A DNA stretch of 41,136 nucleotides from Pseudomonas parasichuanensis (GTDB lineage Bacteria; Pseudomonadota; Gammaproteobacteria; Pseudomonadales; Pseudomonadaceae). The number at the start of each line of letters is the position of its first letter. The stretch's first letter is position 1. The notes under the pieces are model-generated. The model worked only from the letters and a program-made list of their open reading frames with translations, searched no databases and had not been told where the DNA came from. The position numbers and the translations under genes are program-made. The stretch spans positions 1 through 41,136 of the forward strand of contig NZ_BQHO01000042.1 in assembly GCF_021601385.1 (NCBI RefSeq), read 5' to 3'. This document shows positions 15,609 through 24,262 of this stretch, piece after piece.

Positions 15609-16543
15609 CGCGCCTGCTCCGCCAGCCGCCCGAGTTCCTTGCGCAGTTGCTCCAGGCTGTCTTCGCCGGTACTGATCATCAGCAACGGCACCTGGCTGCG
15701 CCGCAGCAGCTCGGAGACTTCGCGCAGGCGCCCGGCGAGGTACTCGCCCAGTGGCCGGCGGACCTGGCTGCGCCCTATGTCCATTTCCACCTGCACGGCG
15801 CCCTGGGTCACGGTGAGCCGGCCCTTGTCCGGCAATTGCAGGGCGATGGGGTCATACACCTGCAGTGCAATTACATCGTTGTGCTGGCGCAACTGGCGCA
15901 GCAGCGCCAGGGTCTGTTCGCCGACCCCGGCGAAGTCGCTGATCACGCACACCAGGTGATCGTGCCCGGCGGCGCCGATGCACGTGCGCAGCAACGCGTC
16001 CAGGCGCCTGTCGTCGGCCACGGCCTGGCCATGGGCCGACAAACCGTGATTGGCCCGTACCACCGCAGCGCACACCGCTTGCACCCGGGCGCGACTGCGT
16101 AGCGGGCGCAGGTGCTCGACGCCGGCCTCGCCGAGCACCATGGCCCCCACGCGGTCACCGGCCTGCAACGCCATCCAGGCGCACACTGCCGCCAGCTGCG
16201 CGGCGGTCGCCGACTTGAAGTAGCGTTGCGAACCGAAAAACATGCTCATGCGCTGGTCTACCAGCAATAGGGTCGGCCGGTCCCGTTCCTCATTGAAGGT
16301 ACGCACGAAGGGCTTACCGAAACGTAGCGAGGCGCGCCAGTCGAGGTGGCGCAGATCGTCACCGGGCGCGTAGTGGCGCAGTTCGTCGAAGCTCAGCCCG
16401 CGGCCCCGCAGGCGTGAGGCGTGGTTGCCGGACAAGATGCTCGACAGCGGCTGCCGGGCGACGAAGCTCAGGCCCCGGGCACGCGGCTCCAGGGCCATCA
16501 ACTCGGCCAACGAGGCGTAGACGAAGCCGTCGGCGGTGGGCAT
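15605..16543 (-). CDS. DUF58 domain protein
   Basis: A 312-aa protein with the DUF58 core GRGLSFDELRHYAPGDD followed by RHLDWRASLRFGKPFVR and a VWA-like fold (LLLVDQRMSMFFGS in the MIDAS position, LVCVISDFAG later). DUF58 proteins are regular partners of MoxR ATPases. No transmembrane segment is seen, so it is probably cytosolic. GAGGG eight bases upstream supports ATG 16543, and the gene follows moxR after ten bases. Confidence 0.87.
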   Translation of the reverse strand: MPTADGFVYASLAELMALEPRARGLSFVARQPLSSILSGNHASRLRGRGLSFDELRHYAPGDDLRHLDWRASLRFGKPFVRTFNEERDRPTLLLVDQRMSMFFGSQRYFKSATAAQLAAVCAWMALQAGDRVGAMVLGEAGVEHLRPLRSRARVQAVCAAVVRANHGLSAHGQAVADDRRLDALLRTCIGAAGHDHLVCVISDFAGVGEQTLALLRQLRQHNDVIALQVYDPIALQLPDKGRLTVTQGAVQVEMDIGRSQVRRPLGEYLAGRLREVSELLRRSQVPLLMISTGEDSLEQLRKELGRLAEQAR

Positions 16544-16553
16544 GGCGGCACCC

Positions 16554-17519
16554 TCAGGCCGGTATGGCGACCTTGTCCAACAGCCGGTCGATCACCTGGT
16601 CGGCCCCTACCCCATCGGTGATGGCGTCGTAGGACAGTTGCAGGCGATGGCGCAACACCGGGTGCACGGCGGCGCGCACATCGTCCGGCGAAACAAAATC
16701 CTGCCCGCTGAGCCAGGCATGCGCACGCGCCACCCGGTCCAGGCTGATGCTACCGCGCGGGCTGGCGCCGATGCTGATCCAGCGCCCCAGCTCGGCGTCG
16801 AGTTCAGCCGGGTGGCGCGTGGCGTTGACCAGGGCCACCAGGTAGTTGTCGATCGCGGGCGCCACGTGCACCTTGGCCACTTCCCGGCGCGCCGCAAAAA
16901 TCACGTCCTGGGCCAGGCGCACGGGGTCCCCGGCGCTGGCCTGGTCCTCGGCGCGCACCAGGCGCAACACCTGGGCCTCGTCGGCGGGCGCGGGGTAATC
17001 GAGTTGCAGCTTCATCAGGAAGCGGTCCATCTGCGCCTCGGGCAACGGGTAGGTGCCCTCCTGCTCGATGGGGTTCTGGGTCGCCAGCACCATGAACAGG
17101 CCGGGCATCGGGTAGCACTGGCCGGCCACGGTGATCTGCCGCTCTTCCATGGCTTCGAGCAACGCCGCCTGCACCTTGGCCGGCGCGCGGTTGATTTCGT
17201 CGGCGAGGATCACGTTGCCGAACAGCGGCCCGGGCTGGAAGCTTATGCGGTTGCCTTCGGCAGTCTGCTGCAGGATCTCGCCACCGGTGATGTCCGAGGG
17301 CAGCAGGTCGGGGGTGAACTGGATGCGCCGCATCTGCGCGTCCAGGTGGCTGGCCAGGGCCTTGACCGTGCGGGTCTTGGCCAACCCCGGCAAGCTTTCC
17401 AGCAGCACATGGCCGTTGGCGAGCAGCGCCAGGATCACCTGGTGGATGGTGTCGGCCTGGCCGAGCACCTGCTCGGCGACCGACGCTTGCAGCGCTTTTA
17501 CCTGCTCATGAGTGTCCAC
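16554..17519 (-). CDS. MoxR family AAA+ ATPase
   Basis: A 321-aa AAA+ ATPase of the MoxR family. Walker A is ESLPGLAKT (41-49, the MoxR GxPGxxKT form), Walker B VILADEINR (103-111), sensor-type ATQNP and the EEGTYPLPEAQMDRF segment are all present. MoxR ATPases work with VWA proteins to assemble or activate other proteins, such as methanol dehydrogenase in the founding case. The start is GTG at 17519, with AGGGAG seven bases upstream; an ATG two bases earlier is in another frame and stops after seven codons. It heads the Bat genes. The 75-bp gap behind the cytochrome gene contains only a small perfect inverted repeat (17551-17564) without a T-run, so read-through is likely. Confidence 0.92.
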   Translation of the reverse strand: MDTHEQVKALQASVAEQVLGQADTIHQVILALLANGHVLLESLPGLAKTRTVKALASHLDAQMRRIQFTPDLLPSDITGGEILQQTAEGNRISFQPGPLFGNVILADEINRAPAKVQAALLEAMEERQITVAGQCYPMPGLFMVLATQNPIEQEGTYPLPEAQMDRFLMKLQLDYPAPADEAQVLRLVRAEDQASAGDPVRLAQDVIFAARREVAKVHVAPAIDNYLVALVNATRHPAELDAELGRWISIGASPRGSISLDRVARAHAWLSGQDFVSPDDVRAAVHPVLRHRLQLSYDAITDGVGADQVIDRLLDKVAIPA

Positions 17520-17594
17520 ATGCCCGCTCCCTGTGCTCGTTTGCGGTCAAGCAACTGTAGTTGCCATGCCCGCTGACGCAAGATTGCGACACAT

Positions 17595-19880
17595 TTACTG
17601 CGCTTGCCGCCAGTAGGGCTCGATGGCCTGCAGGCGCGGATCCTCCGGCGCCGTCTGGCGCATGCGCTGCACATAGCCGAAGGCCTGGTCGCGCTCGCCT
17701 GCCAGGGCATGCAGGTAGATCAACGAGTACAGCAGGTCGGCGTCGTCCGGCGACTGCTCAAGGCCCTCGCGCAGTGCCCGTAGCGCCTCGTCGCGGCGGT
17801 TCAGGCGCGACAGCAGCAGGCCCTGGTTGTAGCGGATGCGCGCATTGCCCGGCAGCGCCGTGGCGGCTTGGGCCATCCAGTCCAGGCCCTCCTCGTTGCG
17901 GCCGTGCTCGACCAGCAGCAGGGCCAGCATGTACGCCAGGTTGCCGCGGTCGGTCGGCGGCATCTTGTCCAGTGCCGCCCCCTCGCGCAGCAGCGTTTCG
18001 GCTTCTGCGGGGCGGTTGGCGGCGCTGGCCAGGGTCACCAGGTTGACCCGCGCCGGGACGAAATACGGGTCCATGCGCAACGCCTGTCGGTACTGCGCCA
18101 TGGCCTCCTCGTCACGCCCCTGGCGGGACAGCAGCACCGCCAGGTTCAAGCGCCCGCCCGGCAGGTCGGCGTTGCCGCGCAGGCGCTGTTCGTAGTCGGC
18201 CAGTAGCGCCTTGAAGGTGGCCTGATCGGCTTCGGGCAGTTGCGACGGCGCCATATCGGCCATGGCCCGCACGGTTTCATCACGCACCGCCAGGCTCGGG
18301 TCGGCGAGCAGCGGCAGCAAGGGCTTGAGCCGCTCCTCGGCGGGCAGGCTGGTGAACCCTGCCACGGCATAGGCGCGGATCAACGGGTCGGCGTCCTGCA
18401 GGGCCCAGCGCAGGTTGCTGACAGTACCTGGGCCCAGGTCTGCCAGCTGGTCGGCGGCGGTAGCACGCACGATGGCCGGGTTGACCTTGTCGGCCAGCAG
18501 GTAGCCCAGGCGGCTCATGGCGGTGCCCGGGTCTTCGCGCACGCCTTGCAGCGCCTGCCCGTAATGGGCCGGTCGTTTCGGTGTGGCGTACCACTGGCCG
18601 ATGGCGCTGGCGGCCCAGGCCGGCGCGCGGTCGGTGTGGCAGGCAGTACAGGCGTCCGGGCTGGCGGTCTGGGCGGCGAGGTCCGGGCGCGGGATGCGCA
18701 GGCTGTGGTCACGGCGCGGGTCGACCACCATGTAGGTCTTGCTCGGCATATGACAGCTCACGCACTGCGCGCCAGGCGAGCCTGCGGCGTGATGGTGGTG
18801 CGCCGGGCTGTCGTAGTCCTTGGCCTGCAAGCCGGCGAAGCGTGCAGTGTTGGGTTGGGTGTTGTGGCATTGCAGGCACAGGCCGTTGCCTTCGATGCGC
18901 ACCTTTGTGGTGTGGGGATTGTGGCAATCGGTGCAGCCAACGCCGGCGGCGTACATCCGGCTCTGGGTGAACGAGCCGAACTCGTACACTTCGCCATCGA
19001 TCTGCCCGTCACCGTGGTACAGGCCGCTGCGCAGGGTGACCGGCAGGCTCTGGTCAAGCTGCGGATGACCAGGCGTCTGGCCGTTGCCCAGGGTTTGCCG
19101 GCGGCTGTGGCAAAAGGCGCACTGCTCGACCTGGCCCTTGCTGCCGAGCGCCTTGAAGTCGACGACCAACCCTTTACCCGGCTGACTACCCGCGGTTTCT
19201 GCCCTGGCCCAGTCAACATGCGCCTGGCCGGGGCCATGGCAGCCCTGGCAGCCCACGGTCGGCTCCTGCCAGGTGCTGGCGAAGCTGTCCTGTTGGTCGT
19301 CGTAGTGCTTGAGCAGCCGGGTGGAATGGCAGTCGGCGCACATGGCGTTCCAGTTCTGGTAACGGCCGGTCCAATGCAGCGGGTCGTCAGGTGTGAAGCG
19401 CTGGCCGGGGTAAAGGGAGAACCAGCGTTGCCCGCCCTGGGCCGGGGGCCGGCTGTCCCAGGCAAGGGTCAGGGCCTGCAGGCGCCCCCGGGACAGCGCC
19501 ACCAGGTATTGCTGCAGTGGCTGGTGGCCGAAGGTGTAGAGGATGCGCAGGTCCGCGGGCTTGCCGTCCTCGCCCTCGATGTTGACGTAATAGCCATCGC
19601 CCTTGCGGTAGAACCGCGCCTTGACCCCGTCCTGGTCGAAGCGCACGTCATCGAAGTTGCCCAGTACATTGCCCGCCTTGGCCTCACGCAGCGCCCAGGC
19701 ATGGTCCGAATGTTGCCACTGGCCGGCCTGCTCGGCATGGCAGCCCTGGCAACTCTCGGGCGTTGCGTAGCCTTCGCGGTCCTTGGCGGCCGCCGGCAAC
19801 TGGCCAGCTGCGGCGCTGCCGGTGACAAGCAAGGCCAACAGTAGCACGCCCCCTCTCAGTCTTTCTGCCAGCCATCCCAT
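17595..19880 (-). CDS. Octaheme c-type cytochrome with C-terminal HEAT/TPR repeats
   Basis: A 761-aa secreted protein (signal peptide ending about AAAG, residue 26) with eight CxxCH haem-binding motifs, beginning at C44, C181, C211, C254, C316, C335, C373 and C411. The last four lie in a multihaem block with nearby His residues (SPAHHHHAAG) that could be axial ligands. After about residue 480 comes a HEAT-like segment (DPLIRAYAVAGF, then DPSLAVRDETVRAMADM), then four or so TPR units (about 580-740). The N-terminal half resembles the cytochrome c554/hydroxylamine-oxidoreductase-like group of multihaem proteins. It needs the Ccm system, which is elsewhere. GGAG eight bases ahead supports the start. 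Its place directly upstream of moxR-bat suggests it is a client of that system. Electron donor, acceptor and substrate are unknown. Confidence 0.85.
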   Translation of the reverse strand: MGWLAERLRGGVLLLALLVTGSAAAGQLPAAAKDREGYATPESCQGCHAEQAGQWQHSDHAWALREAKAGNVLGNFDDVRFDQDGVKARFYRKGDGYYVNIEGEDGKPADLRILYTFGHQPLQQYLVALSRGRLQALTLAWDSRPPAQGGQRWFSLYPGQRFTPDDPLHWTGRYQNWNAMCADCHSTRLLKHYDDQQDSFASTWQEPTVGCQGCHGPGQAHVDWARAETAGSQPGKGLVVDFKALGSKGQVEQCAFCHSRRQTLGNGQTPGHPQLDQSLPVTLRSGLYHGDGQIDGEVYEFGSFTQSRMYAAGVGCTDCHNPHTTKVRIEGNGLCLQCHNTQPNTARFAGLQAKDYDSPAHHHHAAGSPGAQCVSCHMPSKTYMVVDPRRDHSLRIPRPDLAAQTASPDACTACHTDRAPAWAASAIGQWYATPKRPAHYGQALQGVREDPGTAMSRLGYLLADKVNPAIVRATAADQLADLGPGTVSNLRWALQDADPLIRAYAVAGFTSLPAEERLKPLLPLLADPSLAVRDETVRAMADMAPSQLPEADQATFKALLADYEQRLRGNADLPGGRLNLAVLLSRQGRDEEAMAQYRQALRMDPYFVPARVNLVTLASAANRPAEAETLLREGAALDKMPPTDRGNLAYMLALLLVEHGRNEEGLDWMAQAATALPGNARIRYNQGLLLSRLNRRDEALRALREGLEQSPDDADLLYSLIYLHALAGERDQAFGYVQRMRQTAPEDPRLQAIEPYWRQAQ

Positions 19881-19928
19881 CGCCCAGCTCCATCATCAGG
19901 TCCAGCCGCCCTTCGCAAACCGCTTCCT

Positions 19929-21554
19929 TCAGTCATCCGCCTCGTCGGGCCTGGTCGCCGGCGCGCTGTACCACTGCGCCTTGGGCACCACCTTGTCCTG
20001 CGCAGGGTCGCCCAGGTAGTGCGGCGACATGATCTGCACGCCGAACTCGTTGAACACATCCTGGATATTGGCGTGCAGCAGGGTCAGCAACTCGGCCCGT
20101 GGTCGGGGCTCGCTGGGCACGGCCTGGGCCACCAGGCGGTACTCGGGGTAGAAGTCTGACAAAGCGGTCTGGAACACTTGCGGGCGGGGTGTGTCGAGCA
20201 CCCCCTCGGTGCGCCGCGCGGCTTCCAGCAACATGGCCTCGACCTGGCGCCAGGGCGTGTCGTAGCCGATGGTGACCGTGGTGTCGACCACATAGCCCTG
20301 GCCCTGCACCACCCGCGAGTAGTTCTTGGTCACCGCCCCGGTGATCATCGAGTTGGGCAGCGTCAGCACCTCGCCCAGCCCGGTGCGGATGGTGGTGGTG
20401 AACATGCCCAGCTCGCTGACGGTGCCCTCATGCTCGCCAATACGCACGTACTCACCGGGCCGCAGGGTGCGGGTATAGGTGAGGATCAGCCCGGCGGCGG
20501 CCTGGCCGACCACACTGGTGGCGCCCAGCGAGATCATCAGGCCGATCAGCACCGACAACCCCTTGAATGCTTCGGTGTCGGCGCCCGGCAGGTACGGATA
20601 GGCCATGGCCAGGGCGAACAGCCAGATCGCCAGCGCGGTCAGCCGGGTGGTGGGTTGCAGGGTTTCCTGGGTCAGCCAGTTGATCGAGCCCGGCCGCGCC
20701 AGGCGTTCGAGCAGGCGCTTGCTGAAGGCGCTGATGCCACGGGCGATGAAGAAAATCAGCAAGGCGATCAGCAGCCCCGGGATGGCATCGACGATGCCCG
20801 TCAGCACATGGCGCAGCAGCCCTAGCAGGTACAGGTTCAGGCTTTCGCCCCAGGGCCGGGTATAGGGGAAGCGCTGCAGCACGAAACTCAGCCATTCGTA
20901 GGTCAACAGCAGCACCAGGGTCCAGCGCACCAGGGCCAGCAGCCGGCGCAACAGCGGGTACAGGTTGCTGGAGTCGACCAGTTGCGTGTGGCCGATGCGC
21001 AAGGCACTGGCGTGTTTGCGCACGCGCTTGGGCAGCCACGACAAGGCCTTGTGGTGCAGCCAGACGCAGAGCTTGACCAACAGGATGTACACCAGCGTGG
21101 CGGCGGCGCTCAGCCCGGCGGCGGTCAGCAGAAAACGCGGGCTGCGGGCCTGCTGCGCCTCATCGACCACCTGGCGCAGGCGTTGCGCGGCGGCCTCGGC
21201 GCCCTGCCGGGTGTCGAGGTCGGTGCCGACCAGGTCCTTGGGCGAGACGATGAAGGCCCGGCGGTCACCCAGCAGCACCAGGAAACTGTCCTGGACGGTG
21301 TCCAGGCTGACCGTGCTGGCCAGGCCCTCATCCAGCCGTTCGTTGATCACCGCCTCGGCGCGCCGGGCCCGCGCAGCAGGCGCTTCGCCGAGCAAGGTGG
21401 CGTGGAACACCATGATGCTGCGGTTGGCGACCTTGAGCTCGGCAGGTTCGGCCACCGTCACGCTGGCTTGCTCGATGGCCTGGCTACCCAGGCTGATCAG
21501 CATCACCGTCAAACAGCACAGGCCTGCGATGAGGCCCTGCCCTCGCCTGATCAT
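19929..21554 (-). CDS. MscS family mechanosensitive channel
   Basis: A 541-aa protein with a signal peptide (MIRRGQGLIAG...), an extra periplasmic N-terminal domain, several transmembrane helices and a typical MscS pore/vestibule: TSVVGQAAAGLILTYTRTLRPGEYVRIGEHEGTV is the TM3 to beta-domain junction, followed by LPNSMITGAVTKNYSR. It is longer than E. coli MscS (286 aa) and nearer to the medium-length MscS-like proteins with an added sensor part. These channels open under membrane tension to release solutes. Its start overlaps the stop of the AI-2E-family gene (ATGA, 21551-21554), so the two are translationally coupled. The octaheme cytochrome gene begins 48 bases further on. Confidence 0.88.
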   Translation of the reverse strand: MIRRGQGLIAGLCCLTVMLISLGSQAIEQASVTVAEPAELKVANRSIMVFHATLLGEAPAARARRAEAVINERLDEGLASTVSLDTVQDSFLVLLGDRRAFIVSPKDLVGTDLDTRQGAEAAAQRLRQVVDEAQQARSPRFLLTAAGLSAAATLVYILLVKLCVWLHHKALSWLPKRVRKHASALRIGHTQLVDSSNLYPLLRRLLALVRWTLVLLLTYEWLSFVLQRFPYTRPWGESLNLYLLGLLRHVLTGIVDAIPGLLIALLIFFIARGISAFSKRLLERLARPGSINWLTQETLQPTTRLTALAIWLFALAMAYPYLPGADTEAFKGLSVLIGLMISLGATSVVGQAAAGLILTYTRTLRPGEYVRIGEHEGTVSELGMFTTTIRTGLGEVLTLPNSMITGAVTKNYSRVVQGQGYVVDTTVTIGYDTPWRQVEAMLLEAARRTEGVLDTPRPQVFQTALSDFYPEYRLVAQAVPSEPRPRAELLTLLHANIQDVFNEFGVQIMSPHYLGDPAQDKVVPKAQWYSAPATRPDEADD

Positions 21555-22633
21555 TCATCACCTGTTGCTGGGCCTTGCTCCACCCACTGCCAGAACAGCA
21601 TGTAGCCGATGGCCAGGATCACCGGGCCGATGAACAGCCCGATGATGCCTTCTGCAACCATGCCCCCCAGCGCACCGATCAGCACCACGGGCATCGGCAC
21701 ATTCACCCCGCGCCCCAGCAGCAGGGGTTTGAGCACGTTGTCGACCATACCGGCCAGCACGCTGTACACGGCAAACACCACGGCGCCCACACTGGCACCT
21801 TCGGTGAAGAACACAAAGGCCACCACCGGCAGGGTGATCAGCAACACCGGCAGTTGCATGATGCCCAGCAGCAACACCAGGATCGCCAGCAGGCCAGCAC
21901 CGGGGATGCCCATCAGGACGAAGCCCAGCCCTACCAGCAGCATCTGGATGAAGGCGATGCCGACTACGCCTTGCGCCACCGCGCGAATGGTCGCGGTGCA
22001 CAGTTCGGCGATCAACGGGCCGCGTTCGGCGCCGGAGATGCGCGTGCCGATCTGTACCGCGCTGCGCTCACCGTTTTCCCCGTAGGCCATGACCACGCCC
22101 GACAGGATCAGCGCGCCGATGAACAGCAAGAAGCCGGTGCCGACCCCGGCCAGCTTGCCCAGCACCACCATGCCGATGCCCTTGAGGTGCGGGGTGACGC
22201 TCTGGATCAGGCTGGTGGCATCGGTGGCCGCCTGCTGCCAGAAACCGTACAACGGCGGCCCCACCAGCGGCCAGGTGGCCACTGCCGGGTTGGCCTGCGG
22301 CACATGCCAGGCCCCGCTCTTGAACAGCTCCATGGCCGCATGCACCGAGGCGGCGATGGAATCGCCCAGCAGGTAGATCGGCACCATCAGGATCAGCAGC
22401 GTGACCAGGATGATCAGGCTCGCCGCATGCCCGCTCTTCAAGCCCAGCCTGGCGCATAACCGGCCGTGCAGCGGGTAGAAGGTGATGGCCAGGATCACCG
22501 CCCAGAGCATCAGGCTCAGAAACGGGCGGAACACCGCAAAGCAGGTGACCACCAGCGCGGCCACCAGGCCTGCGCGTATCAGCACGTCCAGCAAGGCCCG
22601 GGACAGCTTGAGCTCGTTAGGCAAAGGCAACAT
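21551..22633 (-). CDS. AI-2E family (PerM/TqsA-like) membrane permease
   Basis: A 360-aa protein with about eight transmembrane helices, of the AI-2E/PerM family (N-terminal helix pair LVAALVVTCFAVFRPFLSLMLWAVILAI; conserved C-terminal IGLFIGPVILAIGYMLF). Members export autoinducer-2 or transport Na+/Li+ against protons; most are uncharacterised, so substrate is not assignable. It is the first gene of the minus-strand train and is divergent from wecB, with 193 bp between them. The start at 22633 has a GGAGG-type sequence close upstream (minus strand of 22638-22644). Confidence 0.85.
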   Translation of the reverse strand: MLPLPNELKLSRALLDVLIRAGLVAALVVTCFAVFRPFLSLMLWAVILAITFYPLHGRLCARLGLKSGHAASLIILVTLLILMVPIYLLGDSIAASVHAAMELFKSGAWHVPQANPAVATWPLVGPPLYGFWQQAATDATSLIQSVTPHLKGIGMVVLGKLAGVGTGFLLFIGALILSGVVMAYGENGERSAVQIGTRISGAERGPLIAELCTATIRAVAQGVVGIAFIQMLLVGLGFVLMGIPGAGLLAILVLLLGIMQLPVLLITLPVVAFVFFTEGASVGAVVFAVYSVLAGMVDNVLKPLLLGRGVNVPMPVVLIGALGGMVAEGIIGLFIGPVILAIGYMLFWQWVEQGPATGDE

Positions 22634-22826
22634 GGGCTACCTCCTGGTCAGTGGCCGGTCAACGCCAGCCACAGGTAACAGCAGACTAGTACGGCACGGG
22701 CAAGTCGCAAACGGCGACAGATCGCACGATAAATCGCGAACACTGGCGTCAGATCAATGCACTGACATAGCAATCCGGTATCATCCGCGCCATTCAGCCC
22801 GTTGTTTGCTAGTGGAGTCGTGCCTG
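22634..22826. promoter_or_regulatory. Divergent promoter region between the AI-2E-family gene and wecB
   Basis: This 193-bp region serves both the leftward AI-2E-family gene and the rightward exopolysaccharide locus. A TATCAT hexamer at about 22779-22784 could be a -10 box for wecB, but I see no matching -35 at 16-18 bases. A transcription start here is required by the gene layout rather than shown by motifs. Confidence 0.4.
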
Positions 22827-23963
22827 ATGAAAGTCCTGACCGTGTTCGGCACCCGCCCGGAGGCCATCAAAATGGCGCCACTGGTCAAGGTCATGGCCCG
22901 TACCGAGGGCATCGAAAGCATCGTCTGCAGTACCGGGCAGCACCGGCAGATGCTTGACCAGGTCTTGCAACTGTTTGCCGTGCCGGTCGACCATGACCTG
23001 GATGTGATGGTCCCGGGGCAAACCCTCAATGGCCTGTTTGCCCGCCTGATGACGCGTATCGACGCCCTGCTCGATGAACTCAAGCCCGACTGCGTGCTGG
23101 TGCATGGCGACACCACCACGGCGGCCGCCTGCAGCATGGCGGCCTTCCACCGCGGTATCGCCATCGGCCATGTCGAGGCTGGCCTGCGCACCGGTGACCT
23201 GGCCCAGCCCTTCCCCGAGGAAATGAACCGCCGTGTGGTGGATGTGATGGCGCGCTGGCTGTTCGCGCCCACGCTGACTTCACGCAACAACCTGCTGCAG
23301 GAGAACCTGCAGGGGCAGGTCCACATCACCGGCAACACCGTGATCGATGCGCTGGACCTGATCCTGCAAAAACTCGACCGCGAACCCGAGATTGGCGAAA
23401 GCTTCGCCAGGCGCTACCCGTGGCTCGACCCCAGCCGCCGGCTGGTGCTGGTCACCGGCCACCGCCGGGAGAACTTCGGCGAGGGTTTCCGGCAGATCTG
23501 CCAGGCCCTGGGCGAGCTGGCCAAGCGTGACGATGTGCAGGTCGTCTACCCGGTGCACCTCAACCCCCAGGTGCGAGACGTGGTGATGGCGGTGCTGGGC
23601 GACAACCCCAACGTGCATCTGATCGACCCACTGGATTACCTGGAATTCGTCTGGTTCATGCGCCGCGCCCACCTGGTGCTGACCGACTCCGGCGGCGTGC
23701 AGGAAGAAGCCCCGCACCTGGGTAAACCGGTGCTGGTCATGCGCAACACCACCGAGCGCCCGGAAGCCGTGGCCGCCGGCACGGTCAAGCTGGTGGGCAC
23801 CGCGAGCGGGCGGATTGTTCAGAGCGTGCAGGCCATGCTCGATGACCCCGCGCTTTATGCCCAGGTGGCGCGCAGCGTCAACCCCTATGGCGACGGCCAG
23901 GCCAGTGAGCGCATCGTCAATGCCCTGCTCGGGCGGCCTTTCACGGCCTTCCAGGCGCACTGA
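22827..23963 (+). CDS. wecB: UDP-N-acetylglucosamine 2-epimerase (non-hydrolysing)
   Basis: A 378-aa WecB, the family's normal length, which interconverts UDP-GlcNAc and UDP-ManNAc in the cytosol. Motifs: GTRPEAIKMAPL at the N-terminus, HGDTTTAAACSMAAF, GHVEAGLRTGD, PEEMNRRVVD, VTGHRRENFGEGF (nucleotide binding) and DSGGVQEEAPHLGKPVLVMRNTTERPEA. The ATG at 22827 (MKVLTVFGTRPE) is the canonical start; a frame open further upstream is not coding. It is the first gene of the exopolysaccharide locus and probably supplies UDP-ManNAc to the NfrB-like transferase. It is separated from the next gene by 299 bp, so it could also have its own transcript. Confidence 0.95.
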   Translation: MKVLTVFGTRPEAIKMAPLVKVMARTEGIESIVCSTGQHRQMLDQVLQLFAVPVDHDLDVMVPGQTLNGLFARLMTRIDALLDELKPDCVLVHGDTTTAAACSMAAFHRGIAIGHVEAGLRTGDLAQPFPEEMNRRVVDVMARWLFAPTLTSRNNLLQENLQGQVHITGNTVIDALDLILQKLDREPEIGESFARRYPWLDPSRRLVLVTGHRRENFGEGFRQICQALGELAKRDDVQVVYPVHLNPQVRDVVMAVLGDNPNVHLIDPLDYLEFVWFMRRAHLVLTDSGGVQEEAPHLGKPVLVMRNTTERPEAVAAGTVKLVGTASGRIVQSVQAMLDDPALYAQVARSVNPYGDGQASERIVNALLGRPFTAFQAH

Positions 23964-23976
23964 GCGCGCCTTGAGC

Positions 23977-23990
23977 GTCAATAAAACGAC
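23977..23990. promoter_or_regulatory. FleQ-box-like sequence 1
   Basis: GTCAATAAAACGAC matches 12 of 14 positions of the FleQ consensus GTCaNtAAAtTGAC as I know it from pel, psl and cdrA promoters in Pseudomonas. FleQ represses or activates exopolysaccharide genes depending on c-di-GMP. By-eye match only. Confidence 0.4.
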
Positions 23991-24038
23991 ATCATCATTT
24001 TACGTACGTCATATATCGGATTTTTCCTACAAAAAACC

Positions 24039-24052
24039 ATCAAAATATTGAC
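24039..24052. promoter_or_regulatory. FleQ-box-like sequence 2
   Basis: ATCAAAATATTGAC matches 11 of 14 positions of the FleQ consensus, with the right half (TTGAC) intact. It lies 62 bases after box 1; paired boxes are usual in FleQ-controlled polysaccharide promoters. It overlaps the TTGACA at 24048-24053, a placement that would suit repression. Confidence 0.33.
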
Positions 24053-24262
24053 ATAGGCACTTTGATACTAGAGACTGCGCAGCCGATGTCTTGACGAATT
24101 GGCATCGCGCTCGAATGAACGCTTGACAGCGTTTACTTGCCCTATCGGCAATGATTACCCGATACCCACGCGAAGACAGGCGTTTACAGACGCCAGTCGG
24201 CGCACGCGTTTGCGCGCCTCACGAGGGCTGCCAACGCCCCTGAACCTTCAAGGACCAGATCG

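Larger units (their letters stand above)
23964..24262 (+). promoter_or_regulatory. AT-rich 299-bp leader/promoter region ahead of the bcsB-nfrB-nfrA genes
   Basis: Composition drops sharply to AT-rich between about 23977 and 24080, then recovers. Besides the two FleQ-like boxes listed separately, it has TTGACA hexamers at 24048-24053 and 24123-24128 that could be -35 boxes. No clear partner -10 was found at 16-18 bases from either. No ORF with a ribosome binding site lies inside. It probably carries the main promoter for the exopolysaccharide assembly and acylation genes. Confidence 0.5.
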
